This document shows, piece by piece, positions 50,499-59,289 of a stretch of DNA of 64,000 nt; the stretch's first letter is position 1; each line of letters opens with the position of its first letter. Both the position numbers and the translations under genes were made by a program. The notes under the pieces were generated by a model. The model had not been told where the DNA came from, made no database searches, and saw nothing but the letters and a program-made list of their open reading frames with translations. Source of the stretch: Paenibacillus tepidiphilus (lineage in GTDB: Bacteria > Bacillota > Bacilli > Paenibacillales > Paenibacillaceae). The stretch is taken from assembly GCF_008635795.1 (NCBI RefSeq), contig NZ_VWRQ01000030.1, positions 1-64,000 on the forward strand, given 5' to 3'.

Positions 50499-51796
50499 TG
50501 TTCAAGACCCTTAAGAATATCTGGCATGTTGAAGATTTGCGCAAAAAGATCCTGTTCACCCTGTTCGTCCTGATCATCTACCGCATCGGTTCGTTTGTAC
50601 CGGTGCCCGGTGTGAATAAAGAAGTACTGGAAGCAACGAATCAGAGCGGCGACGCTTTGATGGGTCTTTTGAACACCTTTTCGGGCGGAGCGCTCAAAAA
50701 CTTCTCCATTTTTGCAATCAGTATTTACCCGTATATCACTGCGTCCATCATCGTGCAGCTTTTGTCGATGGATGTTATCCCTAAGTTTGCCGAGTGGGCG
50801 AAGCAAGGGGAGCACGGGAAAAAGCAGCTTGCACAAGTTACACGTTACGGTACCGTGGTGCTCGGTTTGATTCAAGCCTTTGCAACCTCCATCGGGTTCA
50901 ACCGGATTTATAGCGCGGAGATGATTCCAAATGCTACCTTTGCGGATTATCTGCTTATCGCGATAATCTTGACGGCAGGTACATCCTTCTTGATGTGGCT
51001 GGGCGAGCAGATTACCGAAAAGGGAATTGGAAACGGGATTTCGATCCTGATTTTTGCGGGAATCGTCGCTGCCATTCCGGGATATATCACGACGACGGCG
51101 GAATCGAGCTTTATCCAACCGGACCAGATATTCCTGAATATTCTTAAAGTGGTTATCGTACTGCTCGTGATCGTGGCGATTATTGTCGGAGTTATCTTCG
51201 TACAGCAGGGTATCCGCAAGATCCCTGTACAATATGCCAAGCGTGTGGTCGGTAACAAAATGTACGGTGGACAGAATACACATATTCCGCTTAAGATCAA
51301 TGCGGCGGGTGTTATTCCGGTGATCTTCGCAATTTCACTGCTTCAATTTCCAATCGTACTCTCCAGCTTCTGGTCGACTCATGCATGGGCTCAATGGGTT
51401 ACCAACAATCTGGATCATACGAAACCGCTCGGCATGGTCCTGTACGTGGTAATGATCATCGGATTTACGTTCTTCTATACGTTTGTTCAGATGAATCCTC
51501 AGCAAATGGCCGACAACATGAAGAAGAACGGCGGGTACATTCCGGGAATCCGGCCAGGGAAACCTACTGAGAAATATCTCACCAGAGTCATGTCGCGCCT
51601 GACCATGTCCGGTGCCCTGTTCCTGGCGTTTATCTCTGTATTGCCGGTATTCTTTGGAACACTGTCCGGACTGCCGAAGCAAGTGCAGATTGGTGGTACC
51701 TCACTCTTGATCGTAGTCGGGGTTGCCTTGGATACGATGAAGCAGATCGAGAGCCAGCTGATCAAACGCCATTACAAAGGCTTCATCAATAAATAG
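50498..51796 (+). CDS. secY: preprotein translocase subunit SecY
   Basis: SecY forms the protein-conducting channel with SecE. The 432 residues have ten predicted transmembrane helices, the plug region after the first helix (NTFSGGALKNFSIFAISIYP) and cytosolic loops with NPQQMADNMKKNGGYIPGIR. The ATG overlaps the rplO stop codon, so translation is coupled. Confidence 0.97.
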   Translation: MFKTLKNIWHVEDLRKKILFTLFVLIIYRIGSFVPVPGVNKEVLEATNQSGDALMGLLNTFSGGALKNFSIFAISIYPYITASIIVQLLSMDVIPKFAEWAKQGEHGKKQLAQVTRYGTVVLGLIQAFATSIGFNRIYSAEMIPNATFADYLLIAIILTAGTSFLMWLGEQITEKGIGNGISILIFAGIVAAIPGYITTTAESSFIQPDQIFLNILKVVIVLLVIVAIIVGVIFVQQGIRKIPVQYAKRVVGNKMYGGQNTHIPLKINAAGVIPVIFAISLLQFPIVLSSFWSTHAWAQWVTNNLDHTKPLGMVLYVVMIIGFTFFYTFVQMNPQQMADNMKKNGGYIPGIRPGKPTEKYLTRVMSRLTMSGALFLAFISVLPVFFGTLSGLPKQVQIGGTSLLIVVGVALDTMKQIESQLIKRHYKGFINK

Positions 51797-51894
51797 GCGA
51801 TAGGTTCCGGCGAAGCTTAAGGTTGATGGACTTCCCGGCACCTATTGTGCTGTTTCTTGCATGGTGGCGAACTTTGGAGGGAGAAGAGAGAATC

Positions 51895-52539
51895 GTGAAC
51901 ATACTATTCATGGGCCCTCCCGGGGCAGGCAAGGGGACACAGGCTGGCGTAATCGTTAAAGAATTGGGTATTCCGCATATTTCGACAGGGGACGCTTTCC
52001 GTTTGGCAATCAAACAGGAAACTCCAGTCGGGCTGAAAGCCAAATCCTATATCGACCAAGGCTTGCTTGTACCTGATGATGTGACCATCGGAATCGTTGA
52101 GGAACGGCTGCAGCAGTCCGATTGCGAAAAAGGTTTCTTATTGGATGGTTTTCCAAGAACCCTTTCGCAAGCGGAAGCGCTGGAGAATATCTTAAGCCGT
52201 CTCAATACTTCGCTGGATCATGTAGTCAACTTGAATGTGGACCGCGGCCTGCTGATGGCGCGTCTGACCGGACGCCGGATCTGCAGCACCTGCGGAACAT
52301 CCTACCATCTGATTTTCAATCCGCCGAAGCAAGAAGGCATTTGCGACATTGATGGTGGCGAATTGTATCAACGTCCGGATGACAACGAGGAAAGCGTAGG
52401 CAAGCGTCTGGATGAGTACGACAACAAGACAGCGCCTCTGCTGGCGTTTTACGAAGATAAGGGTCTTTTGCGTCAGGTGAACGGAGAGAACGAAATTGAT
52501 GTCGTGACTTCCGAAATCGTATCGTTGCTGCGGGGTTAA
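51895..52539 (+). CDS. adk: adenylate kinase
   Basis: Adk interconverts AMP, ADP and ATP. The 214 residues show the P-loop GPPGAGKGT (7-15), FLLDGFPRT (about 80-88) and a long LID with a zinc site: CSTC then CDID, a Cys3-Asp arrangement as in Bacillus subtilis. The GTG at 51895 is chosen for the motif spacing and the upstream GGAGGGAGA; the frame is open further upstream without support. Confidence 0.96.
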   Translation: MNILFMGPPGAGKGTQAGVIVKELGIPHISTGDAFRLAIKQETPVGLKAKSYIDQGLLVPDDVTIGIVEERLQQSDCEKGFLLDGFPRTLSQAEALENILSRLNTSLDHVVNLNVDRGLLMARLTGRRICSTCGTSYHLIFNPPKQEGICDIDGGELYQRPDDNEESVGKRLDEYDNKTAPLLAFYEDKGLLRQVNGENEIDVVTSEIVSLLRG

Positions 52540-52543
52540 TGTA

Positions 52544-53296
52544 ATGATCATTTGTAAATCCGAACAGGAACTTGCCTTTATGAGGGAAGCTGGTCGAATT
52601 GTTGCCGAGTCTCACCGGTTGATCAAACAGGCCATTGAGCCTGGGATTACGACAGGGGAGCTCGACAGAATCGCCGATCAATACATTCGCAGTCAAGGTG
52701 CTGTGCCGTCTTTCAAAGGTTACAACGGTTTTCCTGCCAGCATTTGCGCTTCAGTCAACGAACAATTGGTGCATGGATTTCCAGGGAAACGCAAACTGAT
52801 CGAAGGCGACATTGTGACGCTGGACATCGGAGCCGAGTACCGCGGTTATCACGGTGACTCCGCCTGGACCTACGGGGTAGGGCAAATTTCCGCAGAAGCC
52901 CAGCGCTTGCTGGATGTGACGGAAGGCTCCCTCTACGCTGGCCTGGCACTGGTCAAACCGGATGTGCGCTTGTTTACAATCTCCCATGCGATCCAGCAAT
53001 ACATCGAGGAGGCGGGATTCTCTGTCGTCCGCGAGTATGTGGGTCACGGCATCGGGGCAAAACTGCATGAAGAACCGCAAATTCCGAATTATGGCATAGC
53101 GGACCGCGGACCTCGTCTGAAGCCGGGTATGGTACTCGCGATTGAGCCGATGGTGAACGCCGGGGAAAGAAATGTCAGAACGCTGGAAGACAACTGGACA
53201 GTCGTTACGGTTGACGGTTCACTGTGCGCTCATTTCGAGCATACAGTGGCGGTTACACCGGACGGCATGGAAATTTTCACGAAACTGAATGCGTAG
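52544..53296 (+). CDS. map: type I methionine aminopeptidase
   Basis: The 250-residue enzyme removes initiator Met. Metal ligands are seen in LDIGAEYRGYHGDSAW (two Asp, about 97 and 108), YVGHGIG (His near 171), AIEPMVNAG (Glu near 204) and AHFEHTVAV (Glu near 235). It starts 4 bp after adk with a modest GGGG site. Confidence 0.96.
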   Translation: MIICKSEQELAFMREAGRIVAESHRLIKQAIEPGITTGELDRIADQYIRSQGAVPSFKGYNGFPASICASVNEQLVHGFPGKRKLIEGDIVTLDIGAEYRGYHGDSAWTYGVGQISAEAQRLLDVTEGSLYAGLALVKPDVRLFTISHAIQQYIEEAGFSVVREYVGHGIGAKLHEEPQIPNYGIADRGPRLKPGMVLAIEPMVNAGERNVRTLEDNWTVVTVDGSLCAHFEHTVAVTPDGMEIFTKLNA

Positions 53297-53307
53297 GTGA
53301 ACTTCAC

Positions 53308-53616
53308 ATGAAACTTGGAAGCAGCCCGCAGGTTGGTCAAATAGTGAGAATTCTCAAAGGCAAGGATGCCGGAGAGGCTGCCGTTGTTATCAAGGTTATA
53401 GATAGCAGATTTGTATACATTGCCGATGGAGACAAACGCAGGTTTGATGCCCCGAAGAAGAAGAATATTCAGCATTTGGAGCTCATACCCTTCATCAGCA
53501 GTGAGGTTGTAGACAGTTTGGAAGAAACCGGCCGGGTCACAAATGGAAAGCTGCGTTTTGTGGTAATGAAGTATGGGGATTCCGCCGGATCCAGTGCAAA
53601 TGAGAGAGGAGACTAA
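53308..53616 (+). CDS. KOW-domain RNA-binding protein
   Basis: The 102-residue protein has an N-terminal KOW motif (VGQIVRILKGKDAGEAAVVI, about 8-27) and a charged C-terminal part. Proteins of this kind occur between map and infA in many Bacillota and resemble L14e/L6-type ribosomal KOW proteins; the function is not established. The start at 53308 has AGGTGA upstream, and infA begins 2 bp after its stop. Confidence 0.85.
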   Translation: MKLGSSPQVGQIVRILKGKDAGEAAVVIKVIDSRFVYIADGDKRRFDAPKKKNIQHLELIPFISSEVVDSLEETGRVTNGKLRFVVMKYGDSAGSSANERGD

Positions 53617-53618
53617 CT

Positions 53619-53834
53619 GTGGCTAAGGAAGATGTCATTGAAGTGGAAGGCACGGTCATTGAACCGCTGCCGAATGCAACGTTTAGAGTCGAACTTGAGA
53701 ACGGTCATCAGATTCTGGCCCATGTGTCGGGCAAACTGCGGATGCACTTTATCCGTATTCTGACCGGGGACAAAGTCGTCGTGCAGTTATCGCCTTACGA
53801 TCTGAGCAAAGGCCGTATAACTTACCGTAAATAG
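53619..53834 (+). CDS. infA: translation initiation factor IF-1
   Basis: The 71-residue S1/OB-fold factor starts at GTG after AGAGAGGAG. It begins MAKEDVIEVEGTVIEPLPNA and ends VVVQLSPYDLSKGRITYRK, the invariant C-terminus. Confidence 0.97.
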   Translation: MAKEDVIEVEGTVIEPLPNATFRVELENGHQILAHVSGKLRMHFIRILTGDKVVVQLSPYDLSKGRITYRK

Positions 53835-53900
53835 ATGTGAACTAAGCGCAAGTTTCGAACCCAGTTTTACTCCGTGTAAAACGATTAGGAGGGAATTAAC

Positions 53901-54014
53901 ATGAAGGTAAGACCTTCTGTAAAGCCCATTTGCGAAAAATGCAAAGTCATCCGCCGCAAAGGGACTGTTATGGTAATCTGTGAAAATCCGAAGCACAAAC
54001 AAAAACAAGGTTAA
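53901..54014 (+). CDS. rpmJ: 50S ribosomal protein L36
   Basis: The 37-residue protein MKVRPSVKPICEKCKVIRRK... ends with KGTVMVICENPKHKQKQG and has the C-x2-C...C...H zinc set. TTAGGAGGG precedes the ATG. It lies between infA and rpsM as in other Bacillota. Confidence 0.96.
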   Translation: MKVRPSVKPICEKCKVIRRKGTVMVICENPKHKQKQG

Positions 54015-54033
54015 AGAAGGGGGTGTAGCGTAA

Positions 54034-54402
54034 ATGGCTCGTATAGCTGGTGTGGATTTGCCACGTGACAAACGCGTTGAGATCGCCTTGACTTACATTT
54101 TCGGAATCGGTAAAACGACTTCCCAGAAAATTCTTAAAGAGACAGGCATTGATATTAACACTCGTGTCCGTGATTTGACGGAAGATGAAGTCAGCAAACT
54201 GCGTGAAACGATCGACAAATCGGTTAAGGTTGAAGGTGACCTGCGTCGTGAAATTTCCTTGAATATTAAGCGTCTTACTGAGATCGGCTGTTACCGCGGT
54301 GTTCGTCACCGTCGTGGATTGCCTGTTCGCGGTCAACGTACCAAGACCAATGCCCGTACTCGGAAAGGCCCGCGTCGTACGGTAGCAAACAAGAAGAAAT
54401 AA
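54034..54402 (+). CDS. rpsM: 30S ribosomal protein S13
   Basis: The 122-residue S13 forms bridges to the 50S subunit. It begins MARIAGVDLPRDKRVEIALT and ends with RHRRGLPVRGQRTKTNARTR and a lysine-rich tail. AGAAGGGGGTG precedes the ATG. Confidence 0.97.
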   Translation: MARIAGVDLPRDKRVEIALTYIFGIGKTTSQKILKETGIDINTRVRDLTEDEVSKLRETIDKSVKVEGDLRREISLNIKRLTEIGCYRGVRHRRGLPVRGQRTKTNARTRKGPRRTVANKKK

Positions 54403-54421
54403 TAAGGGGTGATAAGAGACA

Positions 54422-54817
54422 ATGGCTAAACCAAAGAAAGTCGTTCGTACCAAACGTCGTGACCGTAAGAATATCGAAGCTGGCGTGGCACACATCCGTT
54501 CCACGTTCAACAACACCATCGTTACCATTACGGATCCACACGGCAATGCAATTTCCTGGGCAAGCTCCGGCGGCCAAGGATTTAAAGGTTCCCGTAAATC
54601 GACTCCATTTGCAGCGCAAATGGCAGCCGAATCTGCTGCAAAGGCAGCTATGGAACACGGCATGAAGTCCGTTGAAGTTATGGTTAAGGGACCGGGCGCG
54701 GGCCGCGAAGCAGCCATCCGCTCCCTTCAGGCCGCAGGCCTGGAAGTTAACCTCATTAAAGACGTAACTCCAGTTCCTCACAATGGATGCCGTCCGCCGA
54801 AACGTCGCCGCGTATAG
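54422..54817 (+). CDS. rpsK: 30S ribosomal protein S11
   Basis: The 131-residue S11 lines the mRNA path. It contains HIRSTFNNTIVTITDPHGNA and ends with the invariant PHNGCRPPKRRRV. AAGGGGTGA precedes the ATG. A 129-bp spacer follows before rpoA. Confidence 0.97.
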   Translation: MAKPKKVVRTKRRDRKNIEAGVAHIRSTFNNTIVTITDPHGNAISWASSGGQGFKGSRKSTPFAAQMAAESAAKAAMEHGMKSVEVMVKGPGAGREAAIRSLQAAGLEVNLIKDVTPVPHNGCRPPKRRRV

Positions 54818-54946
54818 TGAAATCAGTATGGTGATTGTGGTATAATTCTGACGCATCTGCTAATAATAGGTGTTTAGGCATACTACATGATACACCTGAT
54901 GGGTGAACGTTTCATATAGGAGCGACGTTTGAAGGAGGGGTAACTC

Positions 54947-55891
54947 GTGATAGAAATCGAAAAGCCGAAGATTGAGACCGTAGAAGTCAATGATGAAGGA
55001 ACCTATGGGAAATTCGTAGTTGAACCGCTTGAACGTGGATATGGCACGACTCTGGGGAATTCGCTTCGTCGGATTCTGCTTTCGTCCCTTCCAGGGGCTG
55101 CAGTGACTTCGGTGCAAATCGATGGCGTTCTGCATGAGTTCTCGACTGTTCCTGGCGTAATGGAAGATGTAACGGAGATCATTCTGAACCTTAAGGCTCT
55201 CTCGCTCAAGATTCATTCTGACGAAGAGAAAGTGTTCGAGATTGATGCTGAAGGTGAAGGCATCGTTACCGCAGGTGATATCCGTGCGGACAGCGACGTT
55301 GAGATCCTCAACCCGGATCTTCATATTGCCACGCTGGGTCCAGGCGCGAGACTTCACATGCGAATTTTTGCAGGCCGTGGCCGCGGCTATGTTCAGGCTG
55401 ACCGTAACAAACGCGAGGACCAGCCGATCGGTGTAATTCCGGTTGACTCCATCTACACGCCTATTTCCCGCGTGAACTACGTGATCGACAACACGCGTGT
55501 CGGTCAGGTGACCAACTATGACAAGTTGACGCTGGAAGTATGGACCGATGGCAGTATCCGACCGGAAGAAGCCGTCAGCCTCGGCGCCAAAATTTTGAAC
55601 GAGCACCTCGTTTTGTTCGTGGGCCTCACGGACGAAGCGAAAGACGCCGAAATTATGGTGGAAAAAGAAGAAGACAAAAAAGAAAAAGTGCTTGAGATGA
55701 CAATCGAAGAGCTCGATCTGTCTGTACGTTCCTACAACTGCCTCAAACGTGCCGGTATCAACACCGTGCAGGAGCTGACCACGAAGACTGAAGAAGATAT
55801 GATGAAGGTCCGCAATCTGGGCCGCAAATCTTTGGAAGAAGTTCAAGAGAAGCTTGAAGAGCTCGGTTTGGGACTGCGTACTGAAGAATAG
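54947..55891 (+). CDS. rpoA: DNA-directed RNA polymerase subunit alpha
   Basis: The 314-residue subunit has the dimerising NTD (FVVEPLERGYGTTLGNSLRR) and, after a charged linker (EKEEDKKEKVLE), the CTD with helix-hairpin-helix (LKRAGINTVQELTTKTEEDM) that reads UP elements. It starts at GTG after GAAGGAGGGG. Confidence 0.98.
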   Translation: MIEIEKPKIETVEVNDEGTYGKFVVEPLERGYGTTLGNSLRRILLSSLPGAAVTSVQIDGVLHEFSTVPGVMEDVTEIILNLKALSLKIHSDEEKVFEIDAEGEGIVTAGDIRADSDVEILNPDLHIATLGPGARLHMRIFAGRGRGYVQADRNKREDQPIGVIPVDSIYTPISRVNYVIDNTRVGQVTNYDKLTLEVWTDGSIRPEEAVSLGAKILNEHLVLFVGLTDEAKDAEIMVEKEEDKKEKVLEMTIEELDLSVRSYNCLKRAGINTVQELTTKTEEDMMKVRNLGRKSLEEVQEKLEELGLGLRTEE

Positions 55892-55924
55892 TTCGCGATT
55901 GCTTGAGTAAAGGAGGGAAAACAA

Positions 55925-56290
55925 ATGGCATACCAAAAATTGGGCCGTGATTCCAGTGCGCGTAAAGCATTGTTCCGCGACATGGTAACGGATCTGTTCT
56001 TGTACGAGCGCATCCAGACTACGGAAGCCAAAGCGAAGGAAGTTCGTTCCATCGCTGAGAAGCTGATCACTAAAGCGAAAAAAGGTGATCTGCATGCCCG
56101 TCGTCAAGTAGCTGCTTTTGTTCGTCGTGAGACTGTTGATGGTGAACAAGATGCAATCCAAAAATTGTTCTCTGACATTGCTCCTCGTTACACTGAGCGT
56201 CCAGGCGGATACACTCGTATCCTGAAGCTGGGACCTCGTCGTGGCGATGCTGCGCCTATGGTATATCTTGAGCTGGTAGACCGCGCGTAG
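55925..56290 (+). CDS. rplQ: 50S ribosomal protein L17
   Basis: The 121-residue L17 begins MAYQKLGRDSSARKALFRDM and has RIQTTEAKAKEVRSIAEKLI. AAAGGAGGG precedes the ATG. It ends the S10-spc-alpha block, and a terminator follows. Confidence 0.97.
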   Translation: MAYQKLGRDSSARKALFRDMVTDLFLYERIQTTEAKAKEVRSIAEKLITKAKKGDLHARRQVAAFVRRETVDGEQDAIQKLFSDIAPRYTERPGGYTRILKLGPRRGDAAPMVYLELVDRA

Positions 56291-56397
56291 TAGGCAAGCA
56301 ATGATTTCCGGTATGATCCATTTTGTTATTGTGCAGCAGGGGCTTACAGGCCCTGCCGTACCAATAACCGCGGGAATCACCTTGTATAGAGTAGAAG

Positions 56398-56424
56398 GAG
56401 CTCCCGCCGGGGCTCTTTTTTTTT
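56398..56424 (+). terminator. ribosomal superoperon terminator
   Basis: GAGCTCC pairs with GGGGCTC around CGCC, followed by nine T residues. A second hairpin, GGCCCCAC/GTGGGGCT closed by TTC (near 56455-56474), lies between it and truA and has only a weak T tail. Confidence 0.88.
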
Positions 56425-56523
56425 CGCAGAGTACCAGGGTGGGTATCTGTGAGACGGCCCCACTTCGTGGGGCTGTTTACTGAAATGGATGGCTTCGGCG
56501 AAGCCGGTGGAAAGGAGGGGGAC

Positions 56524-57303
56524 ATGCGCAATCTGTTTATGAAGGTTAACTATGACGGGACGAATTATGACGGCTTCCAGACTCAGCCTAGCGGCAACAC
56601 CGTTCAGGACCGGCTGGAGCAGGCAATTCAGCTGCTGACGGGCGAGGCCTTGAAGATTACCGCTTCGGGACGCACGGACGCAGGAGTCCATGCATATGGA
56701 CAGCCGTTTAACTTTGCCACAGCCTCTCAGATCCCGGTGGAGCGCTGGTGCCTCGCGCTGAATGCGCGGCTTCCCGTGGATATTGTAGTTACCGAAGCCC
56801 GGGAAGTCGCGATGTCATTTCATTCGCGCAGGGGAGCCAAGCGCAAAACCTACCGTTATACAATCAACGCCAACCAGTTTCCCGACCCATTTTTGCGGCG
56901 GTGGCAGTACCACCATCCGGGTAAGCTGGATCTGTCAGCTATGGAACAGGGCTTGGCCTATCTGATCGGTACGCATGACTATACCTCCTTTGCCTCCCGC
57001 AAGTCCACGAAGACCTCCCATGTCAGGACGATCTATGAGGCCCGTATTGAAGTGGACCTTAGTCTCTGCCGACCGGGTACACGGGATCAAGGCGTTATTC
57101 ATACGTTTATTACGGGAAGCGGCTTTTTGCAGCACATGGTTCGTATCATCATGGGGACGCTGATGCAGGTCGGCGAGGGTAAATTTGATGCGCACCGGAT
57201 GGCGGATATTCTGGCTGCGTGCGATCGTGGGGCGGCAGGACCGACTGCAGTAGCGAATGGCCTTGCGCTTTGGAGCGTTGAATACGAGGATCTTGAATTA
57301 TAA
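56524..57303 (+). CDS. truA: tRNA pseudouridine synthase TruA
   Basis: TruA isomerises uridines 38-40 of the anticodon arm. The 259-residue protein has SGRTDAGVHA with the catalytic Asp at 52, and RGAKRKTYRY and FITGSGFLQHMVRIIMGTL later. The start at 56524 follows GGAAAGGAGGGGG. The usual cbiO/ecfT transporter genes that precede truA in Bacillus are absent here. Confidence 0.95.
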   Translation: MRNLFMKVNYDGTNYDGFQTQPSGNTVQDRLEQAIQLLTGEALKITASGRTDAGVHAYGQPFNFATASQIPVERWCLALNARLPVDIVVTEAREVAMSFHSRRGAKRKTYRYTINANQFPDPFLRRWQYHHPGKLDLSAMEQGLAYLIGTHDYTSFASRKSTKTSHVRTIYEARIEVDLSLCRPGTRDQGVIHTFITGSGFLQHMVRIIMGTLMQVGEGKFDAHRMADILAACDRGAAGPTAVANGLALWSVEYEDLEL

Positions 57304-57354
57304 AATCGTCAGTATTTTTTACGAAAAAAATGTCCGACATTCTCTAAAAATCGC

Positions 57355-57383
57355 TTGCGCTTGGCGTAGTTATACTGTAATAT
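57355..57383 (+). promoter_or_regulatory. rplM-rpsI promoter
   Basis: TTGCGC (57355-57360), 17 bp and TAATAT (57378-57383) form a probable sigma-A promoter. Confidence 0.6.
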
Positions 57384-57395
57384 AAAAGTTGTGTT

Positions 57396-57519
57396 TTCTT
57401 GATGGCTATCCCACAGCCCCGATCAAGAAGATGCCCAAAACATGCTTTACCCACTTACAACAATGTAATTCTAATCGTGAAACTTGACATACGAATAACA
57501 AGATTTTCGTACGAGAACT
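57396..57519 (+). promoter_or_regulatory. structured rplM leader, candidate L13 leader
   Basis: CTTGAT-GGCT pairs with AGCC-ATCAAG at 57398-57428, and a second stem pairs TACGAA with TTCGTA (about 57490-57511) near the ribosome binding site. A leader element is known before rplM in Bacillota; I infer this is its counterpart, but the match was made by position and shape only. Confidence 0.45.
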
Positions 57520-57534
57520 AAGGAGGATACTTTC

Positions 57535-57972
57535 ATGCGTACCACTTATATGGCGAAGCCGAACGAAGTTGAGCGCAATTGGCATATCATTGATGCCGAA
57601 GGCAAAACGCTCGGCCGTCTGGCGAGTGAAGCCGCTGCTCTGATCCGTGGCAAGCACAAACCACAATTCACTCCACATGTTGACACTGGCGATTTCGTTA
57701 TCGTTATCAACGCGGAGAAGATTCATTTGACTGGCAAGAAGCTGCAAAACAAAAAATACTACCGTCACTCTTTGTATCCAGGCGGCCTGAAGGTTACTAC
57801 TGCTGAGGATCTCTTGAACAGCAAGCCTGAACGTGTCATCGAATCCGCTGTTCACGGCATGATTCCTAAGACTCGTCAAGGTAACCAAATGAAGCTGAGA
57901 CTTAAAGTATATGCCGGCGCCGAGCATCCACATGCAGCACAAAAACCTGAAGTTTACGAACTTCGCGGATAA
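57535..57972 (+). CDS. rplM: 50S ribosomal protein L13
   Basis: The 145-residue L13 contains NWHIIDAEGKTLGRLASEAA and the KYYRHSLYPGGLKVTTAEDL segment. CTAAGGAGGATAC precedes the ATG. It is co-transcribed with rpsI, 20 bp downstream. Confidence 0.97.
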   Translation: MRTTYMAKPNEVERNWHIIDAEGKTLGRLASEAAALIRGKHKPQFTPHVDTGDFVIVINAEKIHLTGKKLQNKKYYRHSLYPGGLKVTTAEDLLNSKPERVIESAVHGMIPKTRQGNQMKLRLKVYAGAEHPHAAQKPEVYELRG

Positions 57973-57992
57973 GAATAGGGGAGGACAGTTTC

Positions 57993-58385
57993 ATGGCACA
58001 AGTACAATACTATGGGACAGGTCGTCGTAAACATTCGGTAGCACGTGTTCGCCTTGTACCGGGTGAAGGACGCATTGTCATTAACAAACGCGATATGGAC
58101 GAATATTTCGGTTTGGAAACACTCAAACTGATCGTAAAACAACCGCTGAACCTGACCGAAACACTGGGCAGCTACGATGTGCTGGTAATCGCACACGGCG
58201 GCGGTATCTCCGGCCAGGCCGGCGCAATCCGTCACGGCATTGCCCGCGCTTTGCTGAAAGTAGATCCTGAATTCCGCGGATCGCTGAAGAAAGCCGGATT
58301 CCTGACTCGTGACCCACGTATGAAGGAACGTAAGAAATACGGCCTCAAAGCCGCTCGTCGCGCTCCACAGTTCTCGAAACGTTAA
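57993..58385 (+). CDS. rpsI: 30S ribosomal protein S9
   Basis: The 130-residue S9 has YYGTGRRKHSVARVRLVPGE at the start and ends KKYGLKAARRAPQFSKR, whose last residues contact the P-site tRNA. A GGGGAGGAC site precedes the ATG. Confidence 0.97.
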   Translation: MAQVQYYGTGRRKHSVARVRLVPGEGRIVINKRDMDEYFGLETLKLIVKQPLNLTETLGSYDVLVIAHGGGISGQAGAIRHGIARALLKVDPEFRGSLKKAGFLTRDPRMKERKKYGLKAARRAPQFSKR

Positions 58386-58407
58386 TATTACCGGTTTCCG
58401 GTGCACC

Positions 58408-58442
58408 AAGCCTCCGATCTTATGGTCGGAGGCTTTTTTGTT
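58408..58442 (+). terminator. rplM-rpsI terminator
   Basis: AAGCCTCCGA pairs with TCGGAGGCTT around TCTTATGG, followed by TTTTG. Confidence 0.92.
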
Positions 58443-58464
58443 TGCACTTTCCTCCATAAAAGCA

Positions 58465-58520
58465 TTGACTTCATTCCTGAAAGCATTATACTATTTCATA
58501 TAAAAATAGTTGGAATTGTC
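58465..58520 (+). promoter_or_regulatory. cysH-sat promoter with CymR-like site
   Basis: TTGACT (58465-58470), 16 bp and TATACT (58487-58492) form the promoter. Just downstream, TAAAAATAGTTGGAATTG (about 58501-58518) resembles one half of the Bacillus CymR operator (TAAT...ATTGGAATT), which would link sulfate reduction to cysteine status. The promoter is well supported; the CymR link is tentative. Confidence 0.5.
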
Positions 58521-58576
58521 CTTATTTCGCCTAGTATAATCAGCCGCTGCAAATAAGAATATGGGGGAGTATCGTA

Positions 58577-59269
58577 ATGAACTTGCTTGAGAAAGAAGAT
58601 TTAATTAAGGTTCAGGCCGAGGAGTTGGAGAATGCATCACCTGAGGAAGTGATCCGCTATGCGGTAGAGACGTTTCCTAATATAACATTCGCCTGCAGCT
58701 TCGGAGCCGAGGATGTGGTGCTTGTAGATATGCTGCAGAAGATCAGCCCGTCGACGGATGTTTTTTATCTGGATACCGATTTTCATTTCAAAGAAACGTA
58801 TGAGACGAGAGACGCCATGGTCGGCAAATATGGCATGGAGTTCGTCCGTGTCTCGCCGCAGATGACTCCGGAGGAGCAGGCGCTTCAGTACGGTGATGCG
58901 CTATGGACTGTGGACGCCAACCAATGCTGCGCCATCCGGAAGGTTGAACCGCTGACCCGGATTCTTGGGCAATATGAAGCCTGGATCACAGGAATCCGCC
59001 GCGATCAGGCACCCACCCGCGCCAATTCCAAGAAGATTGAATATGACAGCAAATTCGGACTTGTCAAATTCAATCCGCTGGCCAGCTGGACCACCGAGGA
59101 TGTATGGAATTACATCCGTGCCAATAACGTAATTTACAATCCTTTGCATGACCGTAACTTCCCAAGCATCGGCTGTGAATACTGCACACGTGCCGTAATG
59201 CCCGGTGAGGATCCGCGTGCAGGCAGATGGTCAGGTTCGGACAAGACGGAATGCGGACTTCATAAATAG
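58577..59269 (+). CDS. cysH: adenylyl-sulfate (APS) reductase, CysH type
   Basis: CysH reduces activated sulfate to sulfite. The 230-residue protein has the PP-loop-like ATP-pyrophosphatase fold (TFACSFGAEDVVLVDMLQ), Cys pairs CC (near 117) and CEYC (near 203) that bind a 4Fe-4S cluster in APS reductases, and the C-terminal catalytic ECGLHK. The cluster cysteines favour APS over PAPS as substrate. GGGGGAG precedes the ATG. It pairs with sat. Confidence 0.92.
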   Translation: MNLLEKEDLIKVQAEELENASPEEVIRYAVETFPNITFACSFGAEDVVLVDMLQKISPSTDVFYLDTDFHFKETYETRDAMVGKYGMEFVRVSPQMTPEEQALQYGDALWTVDANQCCAIRKVEPLTRILGQYEAWITGIRRDQAPTRANSKKIEYDSKFGLVKFNPLASWTTEDVWNYIRANNVIYNPLHDRNFPSIGCEYCTRAVMPGEDPRAGRWSGSDKTECGLHK

Positions 59270-59289
59270 CACAGGAGGAGAGAACACAA